This document shows positions 33,732 through 46,592 of a stretch of DNA of 64,000 nt, one piece after another. The translations under genes were made by a program, and so were the position numbers. The notes below the pieces were generated by a model. The model made no database searches. It was not told the DNA's origin and saw only the letters and a program-made list of their open reading frames with translations. This stretch comes from Prinia subflava (lineage: Eukaryota; Chordata; Aves; Passeriformes; Cisticolidae), in NCBI RefSeq assembly GCF_021018805.1, contig NC_086283.1:61024182-61088181 (forward strand), given 5' to 3'. The number at the start of each line of letters is the position of its first letter. The stretch's first letter is position 1.

Positions 33732-34924
33732 TGTCATAGTTTAACACTGGCCCAATGCCAGGCAGTCTCTCACTCACCCTGCCTTGCCACAGATAGGCAG
33801 AACAGAGGGAATAAAAAATTAATGGAGGGGTTATGAGTTGAAATAAGGACTGGGAGAAAACACTCCAAGGACAAAACAGGCTCAACTTGAAGTTGCAAAG
33901 TGAGTTTATTACTAACAGAGTCAGAGGAGGATAATGAGAAATAAAATAAGGTCTTAAAGCAAATTTTAAGCCCTTAAAACAGCTTTTCCCCCCATCCCCT
34001 CCCTCCTTCCCACTGACAGCACAGGGAGACAGGCTGTGGGGGTTTGGTCGGTTCATCACCCAGGGTTTTCTTCAAGTGCTCAGGGAGAGGAGTCCTTCCC
34101 CTGTGAGACCATGGGGTCCCTTCCCATGGGAGACAGTTCTTGTGAACTTCTTCAGCGTGGCTCCAAATCCCGGGAGCAGCACTCCTTCCAAAACTGCTGC
34201 AATGTGAGTCCTTCCCAGGGGCAGACAGTCCTCCCAAAACTGCTGTGGCACTCTTCCACAGGGTGCAGTCCTCCAAGGACAGGCTGCTCCAGCCTGGGAG
34301 CAGGGCCCTTCTCTCCATGGGTCTCCCACTGGATCACAGCCTCCTCCAGGCACCCACCTGCTCCAGCATGGGGCTCCTCCACGGGCTCTGGGTGGATCTC
34401 TGCATCCCCTGTGGATCCCCATGGGCTGTGGGTGGATCTCTGCATCCCCTGTGGATCCCCATGGGCTGTGGGTGGATCTCTGCATCCCCTGTGGATCCCC
34501 ATGGGCTGTGGGTGGATCTCTGCATCTCCCCTGGATCCCCATGGACTCAGCTGCTGCACCATGGTCTCACCACAGCCTGCAGGGAAATCTCATCTCCAGT
34601 GTCGGGAGCACCTCCTGCCCCTCCTTCTCCACTGACCTTGGTGTCTCCAGGCTGTTTCTCTCTCATAATCTCACCTTCTCTTCTCTGCCTAGAAGAAAAA
34701 AACTGTCTGCCACGTTATTTTGATTTTCTCCTTAAACATGTTATCACAGAGGAGTTACCAGCTTCTCTAATTGGCCCAGGTTTGGCCAGCAGCATGTTCA
34801 TCTTCAGAGCCATCAGGGATTGGCTCTGCTCTGCTGGACATGGTGGGAGCTTCCAGCAGCTTCCCACAGGAGCCACCTCTGTGGCCCCTCTGCCACCAAA
34901 AACCAGGCTAAACGAAACAATACA
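33732..34924 (-). mobile_element. ERVL-type solo LTR, about 1.19 kb
   Basis: The element starts TGTCATAGTTTAACACTGG at 33732 and ends AACAATACA at 34924. Flanks are CTCTT (33727-33731) and CTATT (34925-34929), a 5 bp duplication with one mismatch, the size made by class III (ERVL) integrases. The terminus resembles a family widespread in birds (recollection). AATAAA on the minus strand at 33910-33905 suggests minus orientation, but plus-strand AATAAA sequences also occur, so the strand is tentative. It carries an internal minisatellite at 34383-34542. Long frames across it on both strands come from repeat periodicity. Confidence 0.82.
34383..34542. repeat. 40 bp minisatellite, 4 units, within the LTR
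   Basis: Units at 34383, 34423, 34463 and 34503, each holding GGGTGGATCTCTGCATC and GGATCCCCAT. The middle two are identical, the first differs by one base, and the last is diverged. Because 40 is not a multiple of three, the array presents all three frames in turn and creates overlapping open frames. Confidence 0.95.
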
Positions 34925-34929
34925 CTATT

Positions 34930-37599
34930 TCTCTCACTAATTTAGGTTAAGTTTTCTGTGTAAAAGATAATGCCTCAGGCTTGCTCCTAAAATGGAAGGG
35001 ATAAGATATTTAAAGTTTATCTTGACCCTTCAGGTATTATAGTAATCCACTCTAATGCATCCTTGAGGGTTCTGATTGCTTAACTCCTTTTGTAACTTAA
35101 GATAAGTGATACTACATTACCTAAAGAAAGTAATTCTATCTAACTTTTCTCTGTTACTAGAAGTCAAAGAACACTAGAATAAGTCAAAGATGGTGAAAAA
35201 AAGACAGAAATATTAGACATTTTTCATGCACAGGTTTGCATTCCCTTTAGAGACTGGATAATCTTTCTGTGGTTCTCCTCTACAACCTTATAATAGTTAA
35301 TTAATGTACCCAAAAGTCTTCTGCACTTGGTGCTTGAACAATAAGGAAAAATCAAAAGGAGAGAAGCAGAACAAATATGTAGCATAGGTAATGAACTAAC
35401 CCTGTCTAAGTAGATTAGAGCAGTCATGTGATAGATATTTTAAAACAATACACAAATAAACCACAAAAAAACCCAGAAAGAAACCTCAACTCCAAATTAT
35501 GAAGAATTTTGGAGTGGTAGGAGCAAAAATTAAGACATAGTCATTGTCTTTCCACCACTGAACTGTATCATGTAGGCTGGGGAAAAATTGCCATTTAAGA
35601 GGACATTTGAAACAGAAAAAAGGGAAAATTTCAATATCAAATATATATGCAAATTATTAAGTATTGGTAACTTGAGAAGAATGTGCTATTGTTTCATGAA
35701 AAATATGAGTAAAAGAGAATTGTTCTATCAAGGTCATGGAGTTAGTAAGGGACTGGAACAGATGAGACTTCAGTATGAATTTTCGTGCTGAGTGTGAATA
35801 ATAATTATGACAGAAGTCCTAGGATTCAAGGTGGAATTGTTTTTCAAAAGGACAGTGTCATCAGTGACTGCACAAAGATTTCTCTTTGTTCACATTCTGC
35901 ACCAGAAATGGTAGGAAAGACCAATGTTTGGATGTGGACCAGCACTTCTAATACTGGGAAAAGCTCCAGGGTCTCCCAAATCAGTGTTAATGCAGAAGCA
36001 TTTAGAGGTCTTACCTCCAGAGGCATTTGGGATGCAGGTGCAAGAGACTGCAAGCAGTATTATAGAAAATCTTCCTTCCCTTGCATGATGCGAAGGGTGG
36101 GATGCTGGTGTTTCTAACAGACCACAGAAAAATCCTTTCACTTATCTGTTCCAATATATTTCTCACCTCTTTCCTCTGTTAAGGATTTAGACTAATTTGT
36201 TCATAGTATACACTGTTACATGTTTTCATGCATGTGTGCACACATTCATGTCAAATATTACCTAGATTTCAATTAATTTCTGTTATGTGAACTGGGAGTG
36301 AAATAACGTTTGCACATAGGGGACAGTTTGATATGCTTTGCAGGCACCAGTGTCTCAGTGACACATAGGAGACATTTTCACAACACTGATGGTACTGATG
36401 TAGCGAGGCTGCCTCATATGGTCAATGAAAATGTGGATTCAAGGAAGGATTTATAGATTTCATTGACCTGGAATTCATTGCGTCTAGATTATAAATTATA
36501 TTAGTGCTGGAGTAATGGTAATATATCAGGTGTTCAATGTCATCATGGGCATTTCAGACAAAAAGAAGGGAAAACAGAAAGTATATTAATTCCCAGAGGA
36601 AGGACAATAATGCTGTGGAGAACTGGTGCTATAAGCACATGAATGTATCCATGTGACTTGTTTCCAAGTTGGTTTTCTGTGTACCAATGCCACTGCACAT
36701 GTGAATGCAGCACACATGCTGGCATGTTTGTGACAGCCTCTCCACTAAAGTGACCTGCTGCAGAAAGCACTGTGTCTGCATGACAACTGAAAAACAGTCT
36801 GTGGTTCATGGTGTTGTCACTGGCAGGGAAGAACACACAGTTGCAGGAAAGCATCAAAATTCTTTTGCCAGTAAGGCCAGAAAAAAATCAGTTAAAAAGT
36901 GGTTCTAATAATCCTTTCCCTTTATATTGGGTTAGAGGGCAGCATGTACTTTCCATGAGGAGCAGGAAGAGCTTAAATATACATATTTTTACAGCCTTGT
37001 GGAACTGTGAGCCCCCTTAGTAGACTGCTGATTGGAATCCAATGGTTTAGGAAAAAAAAAGAAGCTGGGGTACCCCATATACCAATTCATGCATGGGTGC
37101 AGCTTACTCCAGAGTCTGAAAGATTCAGGTAAACACTAAGAATTCTGCTTGTGTAGTCTGGCAGACTGCTGTCTCATTATCACATTTCTGCTAGAGTGCC
37201 TAAAGGGGAGGTTCCTCTCTCACAATTGAAAAAAATTACTCTTACAGAACAAAAATTTAGCAACTATAACAGGATAACTTCTCAGTCTTGGAAGACAAAG
37301 ATGCTTGGGGTGGGAGTGGGGAGGTATGGAAAATGGAGGTCTGGAGGGGGGAGAGAAAGCAATCTGTTTGCAATGCATCATGTCTATTTTACTACTATGT
37401 AACAGTTGGTGAACTGTACTATAGCATAGCAGATAGGGATTATCCAAAAATGCCTTTGTCGCGGGGTGACGACGAGAAAAAGTGACATATACATAACACA
37501 TAAGTCAGTGAGACTTTGTCTGTCTCTGCCCATCTCTTGTAGACCATCCAGATGCAGAAGCACGCAGAATTATGCCTCTATAGAGAAAAAACTCCCTGT
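34930..37599. other. No recognisable gene
   Basis: AT-rich spacer between two solo LTRs; nothing that I can name. Frames at 35785-36117 (+) and 36543-36857 (-) lack support. Confidence 0.55.
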
Positions 37600-37604
37600 G
37601 TCCC

Positions 37605-38659
37605 TGTCCTGGTTTAGAGCAAATTTGGGAAGAACCTCAGAATAGGGTCCCTCTAGAAAGCAGATTCAAGTGGCCCCTCCCCCAACTGGTTCGGGAAAAG
37701 ATTTCCTTGGAGAAGTGAAAAAACCTTTTCATTTAACATGCAAAGTATTCACAAGTATAAAAAATGAATAATATTAAACAATAAAACCTCTCACTGTTCT
37801 GAAGAGATGGCAAACTCAGAAAATCCTTGTCGTAGAGTGTAGCTCGGCTCGCTCAGTCTCCTATCAGTCCCTCTGGCACTGGAATGCAGCATCCCAGGCC
37901 CTGGTGGGCCACAGATGTGAGCTCCCGCTGTTTTTCTGTGTTTTCAGTCCACAGCAGGTTTGAACAGTTCCAAGAAAAAGAAAAACCACAGTCCTGGGAT
38001 CTTCTCTGCCTCAGCTAGCTAAAATAACTAACCAAAAGCAGAGGAGTGTTGGCCCCATTTTTCTGAGGTTTTTTAAAGCCTTCTACTTGTTCATAAGATG
38101 GAGTCAGTTCTTTAGTTTCTTTTAGTACAATATTGAGGGTCAGTTTTTTGTTCTTTTAGTACAATATTAAGGGTCAGTTTTTCACTTTCTCATACTTTGC
38201 AACATAAATAACCTTTCTTGTTTTTGTTCGCTGTCCTCTGTTTACATATTTCTAGCCTGAAAATAATGTTGGTTGACAGCTGGTCTGGCCAGTGGGGTGA
38301 AGGGGTAGTAACCCCAGAAGCCAATCCATAACCAGACCCACAAACGTATAAAAATAAAAGAAATAAACAGGCTCGTGCTCTTTTTGGGGAACAGCTTTTG
38401 TCTGCAGACCTCCTGCCTCTGTGTTGTTGTTTTGTGTGCTGCTTTCACAAAGGAGAGCTCTCTCCTGCATGTCCGTGCTGCAGACAGTAACTCTCTGTGT
38501 GAAGGATGGGGGGTAGTGAGTGCACTGTCTGCTAAAAAACTCTGCTCTTCTTTTCCCCCTCTCAGCTCTTGGAACTAGTCTTAAAAGTGCAGAACTCAGT
38601 ATCCAGCATAAACAGAACAGATGACTGGGGATACAACTCTGTGATGCCACCCCAGGACA
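37605..38659 (+). mobile_element. Solo LTR with perfect 5 bp target duplication
   Basis: The element begins TGTCCTGGTTTAGAGC and ends CACCCCAGGACA, giving an 8 bp inverted terminal pair TGTCCTGG/CCAGGACA. GTCCC flanks it on both sides (37600-37604 and 38660-38664). Plus-strand promoter features are grouped: CCAAT near 38322, TATAAAA at 38347-38353 and AATAAA at 38353-38358 and 38362-38367. This suggests plus orientation with a U5 of about 290 bp. A 34 bp tandem duplication lies at 38117-38184. The 5 bp duplication fits an ERVL-like element; there is no internal region. Confidence 0.85.
38117..38184 (+). repeat. 34 bp tandem duplication inside the LTR
   Basis: Two units at 38117-38150 and 38151-38184 share TTCTTTTAGTACAATATT and GGGTCAGTTTTT with a few differences. 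Confidence 0.88.
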
Positions 38660-38664
38660 GTCCC

Positions 38665-41600
38665 GAAGCTGCCGGATGGTCATAGCAAGGACTGGGGCAC
38701 CTAAGACCATGGCAGGGAGGACACCAGCCTGGACTGGGGTGACTGTGGAGTCATGGAACAGAGGTGTAAAGGTCTAGACTGAAATTTCTATCTCCCCACT
38801 GCAGCACTCCCATTTAAATAAATTGTAAATTTTCAGTTAGTGGGTGGTGTGGGTCTGTCCTTTCAGTGATTTCAGGGACCTCAGCTCTAATTTCTGTTGG
38901 GAAATTCTGTCTGAAAAGTCATGCTGTGCTGAAAACATGTATTTTTGTTCTGGAGACTGCAAAACAGAGTACCAGGAAACTGATCTCTTTTGAAGAGAGG
39001 ATAGTTCTGAGAGAAAAGCAAAGTCTGACATTGAAAGAGGGTATTACAACAAGTAAGGGTTCATTTTGCCAATCTGAAGTTTACCTACTTCATTTTTGGA
39101 AGCTTGCCCATAAACTTCAGAAAACTCAGGTTATTTGGTGCCAAAAGAAACAATTGGTCAGTTATTTGGAGTCACAGATGGGAAGAAAGTATCTAATTAT
39201 ACTTTCTATACCTACTATATGCCATTTAGTTTTTATGGTTATGTATAAGTTTACACACAAACCATCTTGATTTTTTTACCAAATAAATTACTAATCATTA
39301 AGCTGCACTCTTTAATACTTATATTTAGTTGCAGAACATTTAATCTTCCTGAATATTTCCCATTTCCTCTTTAAAACCTCTTAATGGTTTTAACAATTGC
39401 TCGTAGATTATCTTATTAATACATCGTTTATCAAAGCAACTAAGCCAGATATTTTCCTAAAAAGATATGAAGTGGGATTACATTTATAATTATATGGAGA
39501 TGACCTCTGAGAGGAAACAAGAACACTATATAGAGCTGAATGGAGAAGATTTACTCATTATTTTATGAATACTGATCTGAAGGCAAAATCAAATGAGATC
39601 TTAGTGACTAAAAAGTGAGTCTCATAAAAGTTTTGCAAAATCCTCTATGAAATTTAACAGAAAATGTAGAAGAAATTAGCTCAGCTGCTACAACACGTTT
39701 TATGAATGCTTAATGGGCAGATATAAAATAGCTGGCATCTGTTTCCCTCCAGTTTAAAATTCCATTGCTTATATCAGATCTATTTCTAAATATAGAAAGC
39801 CCTTCACATGATATAGCTAAGGATAATTAATATGAAAATTATTCATTTTTATTGAAAAGCCAAGAAAATTGAAGTTAAAATTTCCAACTTCTGTTGTTAA
39901 GACAGGAAGATATGCAGCAGTAAATTTTACTCTCAAAACATTTCTGTGTGGAAATTTTCTACCTCCGCAGGCATTATATAGCTTAAAAAAAAACTTAGAA
40001 AGAAACACAAATTGGCATTTGCAATCAGGTATTAAAGCTCGCTTTACAAATTATTAATTCAGTGACATGGATAAAGCTGTCATGCCTTACACTGAGCTGA
40101 TGGCACTGCAAATGCCTGAGCTGCAGACCAGCTGCATTTTTGCATGCCACTGGTGTTTCAGCAGAACTCTGTGGGTAGTAAGCATTTTTCAATTATTATC
40201 CCAGTTAGATTCTTGGAAAAAAATATTTTTAACAGCATACTGTAAACAGGTCTCTTACAGTGACTTATTGTGTTTTAAACATAGTAATGTATACTGTGAG
40301 GCCTTGTGCAAAATTAAGCCTCATCATTAACACTATCTTAATTTCTCTGGTGTAAAAATAACAGTAGGTGCTGTTAAAAATGTTTGGTGAGTACAGCAGG
40401 AGGCCTGGCTGAATTCAGTGCAGAGCTATCATTCTGCTTTTTAGCTGCCATTTCTTTAATTGCACCTCAGACTTCCTGGAACCAGCAGAGCTGGTTGTTC
40501 CTTCAGGTACAACTCCCAGGAGTGCCGTACAGCAAACATTCCTGGGACCCGTCACTTACTCATTTGCTATCCGTGTTCATAAAGTGCCTGCTGAACTCCC
40601 CTCTGAGCACTTGAACTCTACTGAGATACACACTGACATATTTAGGCAGAACTGATGATGAAAGGGAGAGTGGTGGCAAACAGTACATCCTGCCTGCATG
40701 TACGCTGCTGAGGTTACAGAGGACCTTTCTATTCCAGCATAAACAACTTCTGATTATAACTGGAATACTTGCTGATTTCCTAGTAAAGAGGATGGTACTT
40801 TCACCTGCGCTCAGCTGTGTGAGTCAAACTCCACTCTTGTCATATTGTAAACAGAAAATAATGGTATGGAATGAAGCCTCCTGCTATCACTTAAAGTGAT
40901 AAAACACAAACAAGGCATCATGCTGTCTACAGATGAAATGTTATCTCCTATTTCATACTGTTGTAAGAACTTTTGGGTCACCATGCAGAAATAAGTAAGC
41001 CATAAATTAAATAACTGGCTTTTGTTTGAAGAGTAACAATTTCCCAAGGACAGTTTACAGGGAAATTCTTTTGCATTTCACAGGTCAATGGGCTTCAGAA
41101 ATGTCAAAACTTTAAGTAAAATAATTGAAATGAAACCACGACTGTATATTCAGGATGTAGTAGAAGACCTTGATGACAGTTTTATAGGGTCATATTTCTT
41201 GAACCCTTGAGAGGGTTTTATAGTTTTGTTTTTAAATAGCTATAACTGTGACATAGTGGATTTGAAGAGAGATGTTTTATAGTTCAATTGCAGTAGTCTG
41301 TCAGGCCTGTTCTTTAGTTCTTGGGGCTCAGAGCAAACTTTATCTCTGTTTCCATTTCTCACCTGTAAATGGAAGTGAAATGTTATAATTTTTTTTATCC
41401 ACTTAGTTTTGTGACCTCTGAAGAATAGCAAATTTTTGTTGTTTTAATAAGTTTTTTACATTGTGGATAATCAACATGCTGTACAATGCAGCCTTGAAAT
41501 TGAATGGGATCCTTGCAGCTTAGGAAGTCCTTATGAAGTGAGGAAATTTACTAACAACTGTGGTTCACCATCTTGAAAACTTAAATAAAAATCATAACTA

Positions 41601-44600
41601 TAACACAAGATATCAATGCAGTTTTACTGCCTTATACAACAATACAGTTCAGTACACCACAAGTGTTTTATTACTGCAGTTCAACTTGGTCTCCACCACC
41701 ATATGATCCTCTCCACATGCAGCTTGACAAGTATAAAGCAACTTATTTATAGCCTTCCTTCTTGAGTAAATTCTTTTCTTCATATTGTAGATTGCATGTC
41801 ATGTTCAGCACAAGTGGGTACAACAATTAAAAAAAACCCCAAATTCCTGGATCAGAAGAGAAAATATTCTGAGCCTTTTTTATTCTTTTGAACTTCCATT
41901 CTTTCTTTATTTCACATGTATTGTTCTTCAAAACAAAAGTATTTCCTTTTTAACTTGAGCTCCCTAGTGAAAAAAAGTGCTTTTGGATTCCCTTCTGTGA
42001 GGTGCGGGACTAATATTTGCCAGTAGCTAACTGGCATATAAATTTTGGGAAATGGAATATATGTTCGTAATTTTGTCTTCTCTTTGACAGAGTTCAGGAC
42101 TTCAAAATGATTTTGCCATACTCAAATGGATTGTTTGAATAATAAGGCATTAAAGGCTATGAGATAAAGTTGATTAAAACCCAGGATCCATTTTACAAAA
42201 AATACATCTTATTTCATGAAAAGACATTGCAATGTGAATCCCTAATACAACCAGCATCAAGTTCTAGATTATTAACACAGAATAAACTGATTGTATGGAA
42301 GAAGAATGGGACTGTTTCAGAAGCTGGACATTTAAGCCTCCTGTTATCTAAAAGCAGAATAATGTAAATAAAGTTATGGATTGGCATTGCATATTAGCTT
42401 AGTATTACGGGAGAAATTTTAAAAAAGAGAGAATTGATCTTATTAATGATGAGCCTATAATTGGTGGTATAAATTTCGTAATTAAAAAAAAAAAAATCAG
42501 TGAGAGCATATGGTTGCTTCCCTACAAATGAGACAGTGGAAGTAATCATTAAGCAGCTAAATGTATCAGTATTGGGATGTTCTAGGTTTTCTATCTGATG
42601 TGCTGAGATATATCCCATTCCAAAATAAACCTTTTGTTGAAAAAAAAAAGATAAAGTCTGTAATTTTTTAGTATAAAACAAAACCATTTATCAAAATGAA
42701 CAGGTAAATAGAACCTTTATATTGGGATTTTCTTTTTTTTTTTTTTTTTCAGCACAGACCTGGGTAGGAAACTCCTTTATGTTTTAAGGTGTTGTCAGTC
42801 TCTGTAAAAAAGAAAAGTTATGAGCTTTCTGTCTGTGCTGGACTCACCTGCTGTTGCAATTCTTACAGGGCTGAAATATTTTACTCACCTCGGTGCTGTT
42901 CTCTGAAAGCATTAAAATTAGTGCAGAAATTTCACTCAATGAAACCTTTCAGCCAAGAGACTAGTAGACAGCACTGCATTTTTTGTTTCTTCAGATAAAT
43001 GTTCTAATTTAATAACTTGGAGGCTTACTGTTTTCAGTATCCCAAATGAACATATTGCCTATAACAATTTTTCATATGTTCTTGAATCAGCAGACTGCCT
43101 GTTAATTGCCTGCAACACTCTCAAATTGGCCATTAGGAGAAAGAACCTCTGCAGTACTTTAATTTTCTGCCTTCCCTGTTCTCCATGCCACCAACTCTCA
43201 GCTGAGAAATGAAGTGCCAGAATGTTTTAGTTTTGTGGCACCTTTCAGTTCTCCAACTGGCAGGCCAGACATCAACACATTATATGCCTTGAAGATACTC
43301 TTTACAATATTTCTTCTTCAATTTGTCTATAAAAAAATGCAGTGCCTTGTTAGACACTGACAGTATCTACCACGTAACCACACCACTGAATTTTTCCAAG
43401 GAACATTCTCCATATGTTAAGTTATTCCCTTAGCTTCCATATTAATAATACAATTTATAATTACATCTGTGCTAGTTGAGGATACCATGCATCTATACAA
43501 ATGTGATACCTGCTAGAAGTAGATTTTTCAGGGCTTTTACAAGATTCACATGACTCACTTACTGTCTGTACATGCCTTCTGCCTTCATTAGCATATCTGG
43601 AGCCGTGCTATAAACTTTGTATCACTATAGCTATAGCCTTTCAGTCACTTTGGGACAGTAACTATTAGTGTACCACTTTTCTCATATTCACAGTAACTTT
43701 CCCAGAAGACTGCATCCTGGCTGAGACAGCCTGATTGTAGTGCATGCCTCCAATACAGACAGCGTTACTGTGTTAGGAACTGTTTGTAAAGGAAAACAAC
43801 CAACAAACATCGCTTTTGTTGCAGAGGGTATTGTTTCCTGACCAACAGGAGAAACGAGCAGCTACTTCCTCTCACCCTACAAATGAACTACTTTAACTCA
43901 GAAAGAGTTTTGTAGCTGACACAGCCTTTCCCAATACACCTACATTTCTACAATATCTGACACTCCCCCAGACCAAATAAAAAGGTGAATCTATAAAAAG
44001 GAAGCAGGACAGTGTTGGGGTCCTAAATGATTAATTAACCCATTTTTTTTCTGTCCTGCTGGAAGAAAACTTTATAATTTTAGTGGAAGTAGAATGGCAT
44101 TTAATACGTTCAGGCAATTTCGTGCTCAGCAGCCTGGCACTGCAATACAGAAAATGATGACACTGAGTCTCTGAATCTGGAGACAGCCACATGGAGCTTG
44201 TTTGTAATGGCATGCCTAGCTGATAGTGACACGAGTCACACAGTTTGGCCTTCATGTGCATAGTCTCTAGCTATAGTGGTCTTGTACTGTGAGGCAGACA
44301 TGCTCTCTAGTAACAGAGTGCTGTTTTATTTCTGATTTAATTTTTTCAGGGGATCCAGCATTAAAGTGCAAATATCAGTCAGTAAATTCCCAAGAAGGTT
44401 CATCTAAACCATAATATAGAAATTTGGTGGAGTTGTGCATTCACAAAAACGCATCTGCACCTTCTCTGAGTGTGTGCTGTTTGATCCTTGGAAATTTCCT
44501 TTCTAACAGTGGGTGTCCCCATGGCTGAAAAGCAGACAAACACAAGTATTTAGCCTCCCGTAGTTGCATATTAGAATGATGGTTCTTGAGACTCAAATTT

Positions 44601-45295
44601 TTCCATGTATTTGCAGTAACATCCATATTAAATAGTCAAACCCAGAAATTTCAAGAAACCTATGGCCACCAAGGAACACCATGATTGTCACTCAAGTGCC
44701 CTTATTAGTTTACAGCAGAAGTAGGATGCAACTGGACTGTCCTTATGTACCAGTATGCCTTTCTGGTGAACATTGTTAGTAGAACATATAAAACTTTCCA
44801 TTAAAGATTGTTCAATATTTGCTTTAAAAGATCTGTTTCTCAGGTGCTGTTTTGGTTAGAACATTCAACTCTATCAGCTCAGACACTTCTGTATTCTGTA
44901 AGAATAGGGTAAATTAGCTAGTTTTGTTTGAAAATAAAAAAGTGTTAAATCTATTTAAGTACTATTTTTGTGGGTTTCCTTCCTTTAAGGTAAGACTTTA
45001 AAGTCCCTTAGGGGTTTGAATGTCTTCATAGCTGAAGGGTCCAAAAAATTTCCAGGGAGCATATTAAAGTGTTTTATCCTCTCACAGTGAAAATCCCTGC
45101 TTGTGTTACATTTGTATGGAACTTTCTGTGTTTCACTTTATCTACCGTGCATCCTGTCCTGTGACAGGAAATCAGTAAGAAGAGTCTGGTTCAAATCAGC
45201 TTTACTCCCCCATCAGATATTTTTATATGTATAAAAATAATTTGTGGAAGTACACATATATGTATAATATACAACAAAAAATTAGATATTAAATA
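38665..45295. other. AT-rich spacer, no recognisable gene
   Basis: 6.6 kb without a supported feature apart from an A run (42483-42495) and a T run (42731-42749). Frames such as 38866-39270 (+, 134 codons) have ordinary AT-rich chance composition, with no motif or splice signals that I would defend. Confidence 0.55.
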
Positions 45296-46592
45296 TGTAC
45301 CCATATCCACCCTGAACCTTCTGCAGACTGCACAATGCCAGCTTTCTCAGCCTCACTTCGTAAGAGAGATGCTCCAGCTCCTTTATCATCTTTGCGGTCC
45401 TGCACCAGGCTTGCTTTGGTATCTGCATGTCTTTCTTGCTCTGGGGAGCCCAGAAAGGGAACCAGCAATCCAGGTGTGTCTGGCAACATGTCATAGTGCA
45501 GACCAGGACCTCTCTCAGACAGCCCCTTCCAAAAGTAGTTCAAAGAGTGACCATGCAATGACATCAGACTTCTCCCTCAACATTCCTGGGTACAATCCAC
45601 CAAAGATGTTTGTAAGTCTGCTTTGTTTAAACATTTCCTAATGTGAGTATCCTCCTCTACTAAGAGTAAGCCTTCCTGGTTACAGACTTTCTCTGTGATG
45701 TCAGGGGTCTCGGATTTCCAGAGACTGACCCTAGCAGTTAATACTAAAGGAAAGAAGGCTTGCAGCACCTCAACCTACCCTTTATTTTTCTCACCAGGTT
45801 CTCTGCCCTGTTCAGCAGCAGGTCCACTTTTTCCCTAGCTCTCTTTTTGCTGCTGGTATACCTGCCTGTAGGAGATTTTCTCGTTGTGTTCATATCTCTT
45901 GTGAGATTGAATTTCATGTTGGTTTTAGCTTTCCTAAACTCATCCCTCCAAGCTCACACAGTAGCTCTATATTCCTCCTAGGTTACGTACCTTTGTTTTC
46001 ATCTCTTGAACACTTTGGGGTTTTGTCTGAATTTAGTCAGTCCTCAGCCATCCATGCAGGTCAATCTCCATCTTTGCCTTACTTCTTATCTGTTGGTATG
46101 AGTCTTTCTGGAGCTTCACTATCAGCAAGCTCTTGCTGACCTCCTCTCTCTTCATGACCATATTCCACAGGACTCTTCCAGAGAGATCTTTGAACAGGCC
46201 TACATCTACCATCCTGAAGCCCAGATCCTGCTTTTTACTCTGTTCTACTCTCTCATGTTTCTGAAGTTCTCTGTCTCATGGTCACCCCACCATTCCCAGC
46301 CAGTCCTTTCTTAGTGTCAGTAGGAGATCTAGTATTGTTCCTCCTAACATTAGCTCTACAGGAAGTCGTTAACAGTGCCCTACAGAAACCTCCTGGATTG
46401 TTCACGCTCTCCTATGCTGTCCTTCTTGGAGATATTGGGGTAGTCATATTTCCATATGAGGATCCAGGCATGTGACCATATGACTTCCTCCAGCTGCCTG
46501 AAGGCCTTTTCTACCTCATACTCCTGGTCAGGGGGTCTACAACAGATTTCCACAAAATATTGCTCTGCCCCCTAATCCTGACCCTCCTCTAC
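45296..46592 (-). mobile_element. CR1 LINE fragment, minus strand (endonuclease part and 3' part)
   Basis: On the minus strand the upper half (46592 to about 45770) is the decayed CR1 ORF2 endonuclease and linker. It is recognised by the block corresponding to DYPNISKKDSIGE followed by QSRRFL, equivalent to the CR1 'GDFNxPDICW' region, and by the later segment on the RT-proximal linker. The lower half (45570-45296) is the CR1 3' block (PFLGSPEQERHAD, then KDDKGAGA). The reverse transcriptase between them is largely missing, so an internal deletion or rearrangement has occurred. Stops and frameshifts are common. Confidence 0.8.

Noticed and set aside
34383..34542. CRISPR-like regular repeat
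   Set aside because: The units are contiguous with no spacers and lie in an avian LTR; it is a minisatellite.
34036..34940. ORFs of 136-231 codons on both strands
   Set aside because: They run through the 40 bp minisatellite of a solo LTR. The period is not a multiple of three, so several frames stay open together.
37605..38204. Shorter LTR ending at TTTGCAACA
   Set aside because: No target duplication at 38205; the 38659 end has both a perfect duplication and a matching terminal inverted repeat.
38267..38449. Separate 183 bp LTR (TGTTGG to TTTCACA)
   Set aside because: Flanks AATAA and AAGGA do not match, and the larger 37605-38659 element with a perfect GTCCC duplication explains the same promoter signals.
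38866..39270. 134-codon plus-strand ORF
   Set aside because: Ordinary AT-rich composition, no motif, no initiation or splice context that I could defend; length is within chance for 64 kb.
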